Origin: UBA1081 sp045658165
GTDB taxonomy: Bacteria > Bacillota > Clostridia > Oscillospirales > Acutalibacteraceae
Direction: 5' to 3'
DNA length: 6,259 nt
Assembly: GCA_045658165.1 (NCBI GenBank)
Contig: JAZOUN010000049.1
Span: 1 to 6,259 of the forward strand
The notes under the pieces are model-generated. The model was not told the DNA's origin. It ran no database searches and worked only from the letters and a program-made list of their open reading frames with translations. The translations under genes were made by a program, and so were the position numbers. Positions 1 to 5,385 of the stretch are shown here, one piece after another (position 1 is the first letter of the stretch; the number at the start of each line of letters is the position of its first letter).

Positions 1-1
1 C

Positions 2-29
2 GCAAATCACTTGTTGATTTGCTTTTTTT
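2..29 (+). terminator. Intrinsic terminator upstream of tRNA-Gln
   Basis: A perfect 8-bp stem, GCAAATCA (2-9) against TGATTTGC (15-22), has a 5-nt loop and is followed by a run of seven T (23-29). It should end a plus-strand transcript coming from outside the window. It sits only 18 nt before the tRNA, which leaves little room for a separate tRNA promoter. Confidence 0.85.
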
Positions 30-47
30 ATATCAAAAATTTAACAA

Positions 48-122
48 TGAGGAGTCGTCAAGCGGTAAGACACAGCACTTTGACTGCTGCATTCGTGGGT
101 TCGAATCCCGCCTCCTCAGCCA
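48..122 (+). tRNA. tRNA-Gln (anticodon TTG)
   Basis: A full cloverleaf can be drawn by hand. The acceptor stem TGAGGAG (48-54) pairs perfectly with CTCCTCA (112-118). The D stem is GTC/GAC (57-59 and 69-71). The anticodon stem is CAGCA/TGCTG (73-77 and 85-89), with loop CTTTGAC placing anticodon TTG at 80-82. The T stem is GTGGG/CCCGC around the loop TTCGAAT (100-106). The discriminator base is G119, and CCA (120-122) is encoded in the gene. The TTG anticodon reads glutamine CAA and, by wobble, CAG. No clear promoter lies between it and the terminator just upstream, so it may be processed from a longer tRNA transcript that reads through. A long hairpin begins on its CCA end. Confidence 0.98.
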
Positions 123-162
123 AACGAAAATCCGTTCACTATAGTGGACGGATTTTCGTTTG
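121..162 (+). repeat. 42-nt near-perfect hairpin fused to the tRNA 3' end
   Basis: Positions 121-140 pair with 143-162 with only a single T-G wobble (136/147). The outer arm reads CAAACGAAAATCCGT and the returning arm ACGGATTTTCGTTTG. It starts on the second base of the tRNA CCA. No T-run follows (the next bases are TATTATTC), so it is not a textbook intrinsic terminator, although it could still stop RNA polymerase or set the 3' processing end of the tRNA precursor. The 11-mer ACGGATTTTCG in its right arm (148-158) occurs again at 209-219. Confidence 0.8.
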
Positions 163-268
163 TATTATTCATTCTTCAATATTAATCATTCATTATTCAT
201 TTATTAGAACGGATTTTCGAATGAATAATGAAGCCGCAAAGCTGATGAATAATTAATAATGAATAATG
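163..268. repeat. AT-rich nested inverted-repeat cluster (MITE-like)
   Basis: The 10-mer ATTATTCATT occurs at 164-173 and 192-201, and its reverse complement AATGAATAAT occurs at 220-229 and 258-267. A 9-base version, ATGAATAAT, lies at 245-253. The copies are arranged symmetrically: the inner pair is part of a perfect 11-bp stem (191-201 with 220-230, 18-nt loop) and the outer pair could close a larger hairpin of about 104 nt. There is no coding capacity. The layout resembles a short non-autonomous palindromic element or a decayed one. Whether it recurs in the genome cannot be seen from this window. Confidence 0.6.
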
Positions 269-291
269 TCGGGCGGGGCACCCGCACCCGA
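269..291. repeat. GC-rich hairpin just upstream of the IVP promoter
   Basis: TCGGG (269-273) pairs with CCCGA (287-291), and inside it CGGG (274-277) pairs with CCCG (281-284) around a GCA loop, with a 2-nt bulge (285-286). It is strikingly GC-rich in a very AT-rich setting. It ends immediately before the -35 box of the next gene, so it may insulate that promoter from upstream transcription. No T-run follows on the plus strand. Confidence 0.6.
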
Positions 292-320
292 TTGTAATTT
301 CATGTCATCTATGATATAAT
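292..320 (+). promoter_or_regulatory. Promoter of the four-helix-bundle gene
   Basis: A TTGTAA -35 box (292-297, 4 of 6 consensus) and a perfect TATAAT -10 box (315-320) are separated by 17 bp, which is a good vegetative sigma-A promoter. Transcription should begin near 327, giving a leader of only about 15 nt. That leader is almost entirely the ribosome binding site AAAGGACGTGA (327-337), which differs from the anti-SD complement AAAGGAGGTGA at one base. Confidence 0.75.
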
Positions 321-341
321 ACCTATAAAGGACGTGAAAAT

Positions 342-698
342 ATGAAAGAAAATATATTAATTGATAAATCTATCGTATTTGCTTCAAGAATTGTAAAACT
401 ACACGACTTTTTAATTAAAAACAAAAAAGGTTTGACGATTGCAAAACAAATAATACGTAGCGGTACAAGCATCGGTGCCAATATAAATGAGGCAAATTAC
501 GGACAAAGCCCTGCCGATTTTATTGCAAAAATGCATATTGCACTGAAAGAAACTGCTGAAACTGAGTATTGGATTAAACTGCTTTATATGTCAGAGTACA
601 TAGATAAAAAAATGCACAATTCATTATTAGAAGATTGTTTGGAAATAAAACGAATATTGATATCCTCCATTAACACCGCAAAATCAAATCAGAAATAA
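342..698 (+). CDS. Four-helix bundle protein, 23S rRNA intervening-sequence protein (S23/IVP) family
   Basis: This 118-residue protein has the family's diagnostic core: RSGTSIGANINEAN at 39-52, then SPADFIAKM (56-64) and IALKETAETEYW (66-77), on a fully helical, Lys-rich background. The length matches the family (about 115-125 residues). Family members were first found inside intervening sequences of 23S rRNA genes. They form pentameric four-helix bundles and are related to the Avd accessory proteins of diversity-generating retroelements, but most stand-alone copies have no known role and nucleic-acid binding is only suspected. No rRNA gene, reverse transcriptase or template/variable repeat is visible here. 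The ATG is fixed by an excellent Shine-Dalgarno site 4 nt upstream. The gene has its own promoter and terminator, forming a self-contained single-gene unit beside a palindrome cluster and tRNA-Gln, which suggests it may be a mobile passenger. Confidence 0.94.
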   Translation: MKENILIDKSIVFASRIVKLHDFLIKNKKGLTIAKQIIRSGTSIGANINEANYGQSPADFIAKMHIALKETAETEYWIKLLYMSEYIDKKMHNSLLEDCLEIKRILISSINTAKSNQK

Positions 699-767
699 AT
701 TTATAAACAATTTGTGATTATCGGCATAGTAAAATTACCTAATAAAATTGCTTATGACATAAAAGCA

Positions 768-801
768 GCCTCCGGAGAATTACTTCCCTGGAGGCATTTT
801 T
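768..801 (+). terminator. Intrinsic terminator of the four-helix-bundle gene
   Basis: GCCTCC (768-773) pairs with GGAGGC (790-795), with possible further pairing inside the loop, and the stem is followed by ATTTTT. It lies about 70 nt after the stop codon. On the opposite strand the same stem is followed by TGCTTTT, so it may also work weakly leftward. Confidence 0.8.
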
Positions 802-920
802 CATTTTATTAAAAAGGTAATCGTTGGATTTTTGCAGTAATCGTTGACAGTATTTAGAAGAATTATAATATAAAAATACATGCAATGCTATTATTACACA
901 CAATACTGTTGTATTCAAAC

Positions 921-957
921 AAAAAAAGAAGCACTTTCTTTGTGAAAATACTTCTTT
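921..957 (-). terminator. Minus-strand intrinsic terminator, probably the end of the feo transcript
   Basis: On the minus strand, AAAGAAG (957-951) pairs with CTTCTTT (931-925). An inner GAAA/TTTC-type stem lies past two mismatches, and a run of seven T follows (927-921). It is the first recognisable leftward terminator downstream of the feo genes, whose last stop codon is at 1236. If used, it leaves a feo 3' untranslated region of about 280 nt that is antisense to the small plus-strand ORF at 1041-1232. Confidence 0.7.
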
Positions 958-1040
958 GCTTATAATATTCATTACAAAATGTTTCAAAAAAATAATGTTC
1001 TTGTCTAAATATATATAAATTCATTAAAAGAAGTGATATT

Positions 1041-1232
1041 ATGACAGAACGATTATACTACGGTTACAGCAAAGAACCTCCGGCAATAGGATTTATTTAT
1101 GCACTGAAATGTGAAAATAAATTTTATGTTATAACACAACAAGCATACGAAAATGTCCGGCAGCGTCTTAAAAACAACAAGCCGAGTTTTCATACAAATC
1201 TTAAGGTTTATATTGACGGAATTAATATCTGA
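1041..1232 (+). CDS. Small hypothetical protein (63 residues)
   Basis: I do not recognise this protein. It is 63 residues long and basic, with many Tyr residues (YYGYSK near the N-terminus, FIYALKC at 18-24), and has no signal peptide, membrane segment or metal motif. The best support is the ribosome binding site AAAGAAGTGAT (1027-1037), which matches the anti-SD complement well and is correctly placed before the ATG. Codon use also resembles the neighbouring genes. Against it are the lack of a clear promoter and of a plus-strand terminator. It converges on the feo operon, with the two stop codons only 3 nt apart, and the feo transcript probably runs antisense through it. It may be a real lineage-restricted gene or a decayed one. 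Confidence 0.5.
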   Translation: MTERLYYGYSKEPPAIGFIYALKCENKFYVITQQAYENVRQRLKNNKPSFHTNLKVYIDGINI

Positions 1233-1235
1233 ACT

Positions 1236-1415
1236 TTACTGATTATTTTTACTGCTGCAAGAACCTTGTGAAGGACAACCTAAACAACCGCAGTAACACA
1301 TACACTTTCCTTTTTTCTTATCTCTGATCATTTTTGCAAAAATCAGAACAAGAACAAAAATAAGGATTGAAAGAACTATAATAGTTCCTGCATTTTCTGA
1401 AAGAAAAGCAACCAT
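1236..1415 (-). CDS. FeoB-associated Cys-rich membrane protein
   Basis: Translating the minus strand from the ATG at 1415-1413 to the TAA at 1238-1236 gives 59 residues. A short N-terminus (MVAFLSENAG) leads into one hydrophobic membrane helix (about 11-27), then a basic stretch (KMIRDKKKGK) and a Cys-rich tail with Cys at 38, 40, 42, 44, 47 and 53 (CMCYCGCLGC). This is the pattern of the FeoB-associated Cys-rich family found downstream of feoB in many Clostridia. The charge pattern suggests that the Cys tail faces the cytoplasm, where it might bind iron or dock with FeoB, but its role is not established. An AGGAGG site (1426-1421) lies 5 nt before the start, which is only 12 nt after the feoB stop, so it is translated as part of the operon. 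Confidence 0.92.
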   Translation of the reverse strand: MVAFLSENAGTIIVLSILIFVLVLIFAKMIRDKKKGKCMCYCGCLGCPSQGSCSSKNNQ

Positions 1416-1427
1416 ACTTCCCTCCTG

Positions 1428-3587
1428 TTACTTTTTCAGTGTTTTTTCTTTTGAATAACCGCGTCTGAAAAGCATAAACAACATTACACAGATAATAACA
1501 ACTGATGCAATCAGCCCCGGAACATCTGCACTGCCTGAAAATGCCATACCAAGCTGGTAAACAACAAGAGATGTTGAATAAGCAAATACAGTCATATAGC
1601 CGAGTGCAAATGCAGTCCATTTCCAATCATTCATTTCTCTTCTGATTGCACCCATTGCAGCAAAACAAGGGGCACATAGGAGATTGAACATCATAAATGA
1701 ATAAGCTGCAAACTTATTCCCTGCAAAAAACTCCTGACCCATAAGAGCAAGGTCAGAACTGCCTGATTCAATAAGTTCCATTGCAAGATCTGAGTTTGCC
1801 ATTGAAGAAAGTGAACCGAAAACGCCTACAACTTCTTCTTTTGCAACAAGACCGAGAATTGTTGCAACAGCAGCCTGCCATGTACCAAATCCGAGAGGTC
1901 TGAAAAGAATTGCTATAAATGAACCGATTGCATTGAGTATAGATACTTCATTTTCGCCTGAGATGTAATGAAGTCCGCCTGTAAAACTGAGACTGTTAAG
2001 AACCCATACAATCACACTAGCGGCAACAATTACAGTACCTGCACGTTTTACAAAATCCCAGCCTCTTTCTGCTGTGGCTCTGAAAACATTTGAGGGAACC
2101 GGCATGTGATATGAAGGTAATTCCATAACAAAAGGTGCAGGATCACCTGAGAAAGGCTTTGTCTTTTTAAGCATTATTCCTGTCAAAACAACAGCAGCAA
2201 CACCTAACAAATAAGCAGACACAGCAACCAAAGGACTTTGTCCGAACAATGCAGCAGCAACAAAACCGACAATCGGCATTTTGGCACCGCAAGGTATAAA
2301 GCAAGTTGTAAGTATTGTCATGCGACGGTCTCTTTCAAGCTCTATTGTACGGCTTGCCATAACACCCGGAACACCACATCCTGATGCAATAAGCATAGGG
2401 ATGAAACTTTTTCCTGACAATCCGAATTTACGGAATAATTTATCCATAATAAAAGCAACACGGGACATATATCCGCAATCTTCAAGAAGAGAAAGCATAA
2501 CAAACAGAATAAGAAGCTGAGGTACAAAACCGAGAACAGAACCTACACCACCGACAATACCGTCCGCAATCAGACTGACAAGCCATGAAGCACAGTTTAT
2601 TTTTTCAAGCAACTGTGTAACACCAGGAACAACCCATTCACCGAACAATGTATTGTTCATAAAATCCGTAATACTGCTACCTATTGTTCCCATTGAAATT
2701 GTGTACACAAGAAACATTATCAACGCAAACAAAGGCAAAGCAAGAACACGGTGAGTTGCTATTCTGTCAATTTTATCAGAAATACTCTGTTGTCTGAGTT
2801 TCTTTTTCTTATAAGAATCCTTAAGAACTGATTCAACATAATTATATCTTTCGTTGGTGATTATACTTTCAGCATCATCATCCAACTCAAACTCAAGAAG
2901 TTTTATATCTTCTTCAATATGATTCAAAACTGAGTTTTCAAGACCGAGTTCCTCAAGAACCTTACTGTCACACTCAAAAATCTTAATTGAATACCAACGC
3001 TGCATACGAGAATCCATATTGTGAACAGCAGCCTCTTCAATATGTGCAAGTGTATGCTCAACGGTGCCTGAAAAGATATGACGAGGGATTATTTTTCCTT
3101 TCCCGGCTGCTTCTATTGCTGTTTTTGCGGCTTCTTCAATTCCTGTACCCTTGAGTGCAGAAATTTCGACAATTTTACAGCCTATTGCCGATGAAAGTTT
3201 TTCAATATCTATTATATCTCCGTTTTTTCTAACAACATCCATCATATTTATTGCAATAACAACGGGGACGCCAAGCTCAATGAGCTGAGTTGTAAGATAA
3301 AGGTTCCTTTCGAGATTTGTACCGTCTATAATATTGAGAATAACATCAGGTTTTTCATTTACAAGATAATTTCTTGCAACAACTTCTTCAAGGGTATACG
3401 GAGACAGCGAATATATACCGGGCAGGTCAGTAACAATAACATCTTTGTTACTTTTCATTCTGCCCTCTTTTTTTTCTACAGTAACACCCGGCCAGTTACC
3501 GACATACTGGTTTGAACCTGTCAATGCATTGAACAATGTGGTTTTTCCGCAATTGGGATTACCGGCAAGAGCAATTTTAATTTCCAA
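1428..3587 (-). CDS. feoB: Ferrous iron transport protein B (FeoB)
   Basis: This is the inner-membrane Fe(II) transporter with an N-terminal GTPase. From the chosen start (719 residues) I see G1 GNPNCGKT at 9-16, G3 DLPG at 54-57, G4 NMMD at 114-117 and G5 SALKG at 143-147. A charged helical regulatory segment follows (about 165-275), then the polytopic membrane domain from about 281. The gate motifs are intact: GCGVPG at 403-408, CFIPCGAKMP at 429-438 and CAPC at 638-641, with conserved cysteines. Full family length, no damage. Start choice: an in-frame ATG at 3596-3594 sits inside the only Shine-Dalgarno site (AAAGGA, 3601-3596). A TTG at 3587 stands 8 nt beyond that site, the same spacing as in ssb, and gives the family-like N-terminus MEIKIALAGN. 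If the ATG is used the protein gains three residues (722). It is co-transcribed with feoA, 36 nt upstream. Confidence 0.98.
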   Translation of the reverse strand: MEIKIALAGNPNCGKTTLFNALTGSNQYVGNWPGVTVEKKEGRMKSNKDVIVTDLPGIYSLSPYTLEEVVARNYLVNEKPDVILNIIDGTNLERNLYLTTQLIELGVPVVIAINMMDVVRKNGDIIDIEKLSSAIGCKIVEISALKGTGIEEAAKTAIEAAGKGKIIPRHIFSGTVEHTLAHIEEAAVHNMDSRMQRWYSIKIFECDSKVLEELGLENSVLNHIEEDIKLLEFELDDDAESIITNERYNYVESVLKDSYKKKKLRQQSISDKIDRIATHRVLALPLFALIMFLVYTISMGTIGSSITDFMNNTLFGEWVVPGVTQLLEKINCASWLVSLIADGIVGGVGSVLGFVPQLLILFVMLSLLEDCGYMSRVAFIMDKLFRKFGLSGKSFIPMLIASGCGVPGVMASRTIELERDRRMTILTTCFIPCGAKMPIVGFVAAALFGQSPLVAVSAYLLGVAAVVLTGIMLKKTKPFSGDPAPFVMELPSYHMPVPSNVFRATAERGWDFVKRAGTVIVAASVIVWVLNSLSFTGGLHYISGENEVSILNAIGSFIAILFRPLGFGTWQAAVATILGLVAKEEVVGVFGSLSSMANSDLAMELIESGSSDLALMGQEFFAGNKFAAYSFMMFNLLCAPCFAAMGAIRREMNDWKWTAFALGYMTVFAYSTSLVVYQLGMAFSGSADVPGLIASVVIICVMLFMLFRRGYSKEKTLKK

Positions 3588-3623
3588 ATCGATCATCCTT
3601 TCTAAAATAACGCTGATAAAAAC

Positions 3624-3845
3624 TTATAAAGTTTCTATCATTTCGGCATCGGCTTTTCTTAATGAAAGCTCGTAACCTCGTACAGTTACTTCTATCGGAT
3701 CACCAAGTGGGGCAACTCTTCTGATACTTATTTTAACACCTTTTGTTATTCCCATATCCATAATACGTCTTTTTATTGCACCTTCACCGTGTAGTTTTAC
3801 AACAGTGACGGATTCACCTATCTTAGCATCTCTGAGTGTTTTCAT
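3624..3845 (-). CDS. feoA: Ferrous iron transport protein A (FeoA)
   Basis: This 73-residue cytoplasmic protein has the SH3-like FeoA fold. The family core is clear: RRIMDMGI at 26-33, APLGDPIEV at 45-53 and the closing strand GYELSLRKADA at 57-67. FeoA proteins bind FeoB and support Fe(II) uptake, probably by modulating the GTPase or the assembly of the transporter. The start at 3845 is chosen because GGAGG (3857-3853) lies 7 nt before it and the protein then begins MKTLRDAKIGE, typical of the family. The frame stays open upstream to an ATG at 3908, but that extension covers the operator palindromes and is not coding. First gene of the feo operon, directly behind the regulated promoter. Confidence 0.97.
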   Translation of the reverse strand: MKTLRDAKIGESVTVVKLHGEGAIKRRIMDMGITKGVKISIRRVAPLGDPIEVTVRGYELSLRKADAEMIETL

Positions 3846-3863
3846 ACACAAACCTCCAAATAA

Positions 3864-3879
3864 GTTAGCATACACTAAC
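3864..3879 (-). promoter_or_regulatory. Proximal metal-repressor operator (DtxR/IdeR-like) of feo
   Basis: On the minus strand this reads GTTAGTGTATGCTAAC, a palindrome with perfect 5-bp arms GTTAG/CTAAC. It matches the distal site (3901-3916) at 14 of 16 bases. It lies between the promoter and the feoA ribosome binding site. Arms of the type TTAG...CTAA resemble DtxR/IdeR-family binding sites and not the Fur box. Which repressor binds is an inference. Confidence 0.65.
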
Positions 3880-3900
3880 CAAAAACCTAATAAAAAATCA

Positions 3901-3916
3901 GTTAGCATAGCCTAAC
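3901..3916 (-). promoter_or_regulatory. Distal metal-repressor operator (DtxR/IdeR-like) of feo
   Basis: The minus strand reads GTTAGGCTATGCTAAC, preceded by G, so the left part, GGTTAGGC, is close to the DtxR/IdeR consensus half. It begins about 8 bp downstream of the -10 box, so it covers the expected transcription start. Bound repressor there would block initiation, as expected for iron-replete shutdown of Fe(II) uptake. Confidence 0.7.
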
Positions 3917-3923
3917 CATAGAT

Positions 3924-3952
3924 ATATTAGCACCAACCAACTGATTTGTCAA
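3924..3952 (-). promoter_or_regulatory. feoAB promoter with a degenerate third operator copy
   Basis: Reading leftward, a perfect TTGACA -35 box (3952-3947), a 17-bp spacer and a TAATAT -10 box (3929-3924, 4 of 6) form a strong sigma-A promoter. A weaker relative of the operator, GTTGGTTGGTGCTAAT on the minus strand (3941-3926), fills most of the spacer and enters the -10 box. This would let a repressor contact the promoter core as well as the start site. No intrinsic terminator is visible between the upstream GH28 gene and this promoter, so some read-through into feo is possible. Confidence 0.75.
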
Positions 3953-3986
3953 GCTTTTTTTACTTATTCAACCACTTTTTTCATCT

Positions 3987-5366
3987 TCAGATACATGTAA
4001 TGTCTTCAAGTTTTATAGGCTGCACATCAGGAGATGTGAAATTATTTCTGCAAAGCTCAAGACATTTTATGCCTGCACCGTCAAGAGCGTGCTTATAAAA
4101 TTTATAAGGTTCGCTTCCCCATGTGACACTTGTTTTTTCAATTCTGACATTTTCTGCATTTCTTATAAAGAAACCTGCGTTGTCTGACTTTTCAATACCG
4201 TGATCTATACAAGGTCTGAGATCGTAAAGTCCGCAATCCCACTTTGAAGTTTTTTCAAGATGAATACTGCAATTCTCAAAAACAACATTTTCAACGGGAT
4301 TTTCCGGTGATGAGTATATAAGAACACCGTTTTCACCTTTACAGGTAACATTGAAATATCTTATATTTCTGATATGACCTGCTACAGTGTTTTCATCTCT
4401 TCTGAAACATGTTATTGTAATAGGCTCTGCAGTTCCCCACCAATCTGAGCAGAATCTGCGTGTTTCTACAATACAGTTGGAGAAAGTAACATTTTCAACG
4501 TTACCTCCGTCACGGATCTGAATTGAAAGGCCTCGGTTACTCTTTGAAATAATGCAGTTACTTACAATAATATTTCTGAAATCACCGACACCCTCAGTAC
4601 CGATTTTAACAGCAGCCGAAGTTGAAGTAAGTGTACAGTCTGAAATTATTATATTCTCACAGGGACCGTATTCTCTGTTACCGTTAGTAGTCTTGAGACA
4701 AATACAATCATCTGCACATGTCACATGACACCCGATAATTCTGACATTTGAACAATGATCAGGATCAATACCGTCGCTGTTTGCAACATCGAGAGGGTTT
4801 AGAATTCGTATGTGAGAAATAAGTACATCATCACAACCGGCAGGATGCAATGTCCAGAAAGGTGCATTAGTAATAGTTATATTACGGAAAGAAATATTAT
4901 TACTCTTTTCGATATAAATTGTAGTGGGGCGTGGATAAAAATCACCCGTTACATAATACTGATCCTTTCTTTTTACAAAAGAATAGCAATTGCCGTCAAT
5001 TGTGCCTTCACCTGAAATTGAACAACCGTCAGCTTCATAGCCATAAATAAACACAAAAGATGGTTTACCTGTTACAGGATTGCCCACAAGTGCAGTCTTA
5101 GGATCATTTATCATCTTACAAGGTCTGATATAACCGTCGATATCTGACGTTGCTTTAAGTACAGAACCTTTCTGCAGATGCAGGTCAACATTCTTTTTAA
5201 GCTGAACAGAATTACTGTAGTATATTTTGCCGCTTTCAAGTACTACCCTGCCGCCACCATTAGCAGCACAATCATCAATAGCAGACTGGATAGCTTTTAC
5301 ATCATTTGTTTTACCGTCTCCGATTGCACCGTAAGCCGCAACTTCATATATTTTCAAAAGAATCAC
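3987..5366 (-). CDS. GH28-like pectinase homologue (polygalacturonase family), intracellular, atypical active site
   Basis: This 459-residue protein has the right-handed parallel beta-helix pattern of glycoside hydrolase family 28, which cleaves galacturonic acid links in pectin. It opens with the family entry motif YGAIGDGKTND (12-22), then FWTLHPAGCDD (170-180), the aspartate motif NSDGIDPD (196-203) and CADDC (217-221), which supplies the paired aspartates. The usual GHG histidine motif is absent: the corresponding strand reads TSTSAAVKIGTEG (247-259). The RIK motif is also not evident (LSIQIRDGG at 280-288). Substrate and activity are therefore uncertain. No signal peptide is present, so it should act in the cytoplasm on imported oligosaccharides. 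The frame opens with GTG at 5366. A TTG at 5357 gives MKIYEVAAYG, more like the family, and the start is undecided. It is a monocistronic gene with its own promoter, between rpsR and feo, with no other carbohydrate genes in view. Confidence 0.9.
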   Translation of the reverse strand: MILLKIYEVAAYGAIGDGKTNDVKAIQSAIDDCAANGGGRVVLESGKIYYSNSVQLKKNVDLHLQKGSVLKATSDIDGYIRPCKMINDPKTALVGNPVTGKPSFVFIYGYEADGCSISGEGTIDGNCYSFVKRKDQYYVTGDFYPRPTTIYIEKSNNISFRNITITNAPFWTLHPAGCDDVLISHIRILNPLDVANSDGIDPDHCSNVRIIGCHVTCADDCICLKTTNGNREYGPCENIIISDCTLTSTSAAVKIGTEGVGDFRNIIVSNCIISKSNRGLSIQIRDGGNVENVTFSNCIVETRRFCSDWWGTAEPITITCFRRDENTVAGHIRNIRYFNVTCKGENGVLIYSSPENPVENVVFENCSIHLEKTSKWDCGLYDLRPCIDHGIEKSDNAGFFIRNAENVRIEKTSVTWGSEPYKFYKHALDGAGIKCLELCRNNFTSPDVQPIKLEDITCI

Positions 5367-5385
5367 ACTTTCTCATTTTTTCTAC

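Larger units (their letters stand above)
699..1040. other. AT-rich intergenic stretch without a supported gene
   Basis: Apart from the plus-strand terminator (768-801) and the minus-strand terminator (921-957), I see no gene here. An open frame on the minus strand (987 to 739) runs through both terminator stems, has no Shine-Dalgarno site and looks like chance. The stretch 960-1040 is very AT-rich and holds TATAAT (961-966) and TATAAA (1014-1019), but neither has a convincing -35 partner, so the promoter of the following small ORF is not resolved. Confidence 0.6.

Noticed and set aside
11..256. Plus-strand open frame of 81 codons
   Set aside because: It runs through the whole tRNA-Gln and the palindromes and has no ribosome binding site.
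163..268. CRISPR-like array, because a short motif is repeated
   Set aside because: Repeats are only 9-11 bp, occur in both orientations and are not regularly spaced.
48..698. Integrative element with the tRNA 3' end as attachment site
   Set aside because: No integrase gene and no second copy of the tRNA 3' sequence are found in the window. A far boundary outside the window cannot be excluded.
739..987. Minus-strand open frame of 82 codons with a hydrophobic stretch
   Set aside because: It includes both terminator hairpins and has no ribosome binding site. The hydrophobic residues come from translating AT-rich DNA.
342..1040. Diversity-generating retroelement, suggested by the Avd-related fold
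   Set aside because: No reverse transcriptase, template/variable repeat pair or target gene is visible.
1318..1626. Minus-strand open frame of 102 codons rich in Cys
   Set aside because: It is a shifted frame of the feoB 3' end and of the Cys-rich gene. The real frames have family motifs and ribosome binding sites.
2281..2527. Two open frames, one on each strand, inside feoB
   Set aside because: Both lie within conserved FeoB coding sequence and show no family features.
3846..3908. N-terminal extension of feoA to an upstream ATG
   Set aside because: It covers the operators and the ribosome binding site, and the shorter protein starting at 3845 matches the family exactly.
3846..3986. Riboswitch ahead of feoA
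   Set aside because: The leader is short and explained by repeated DNA palindromes. I see no fold of a known metal-sensing RNA.
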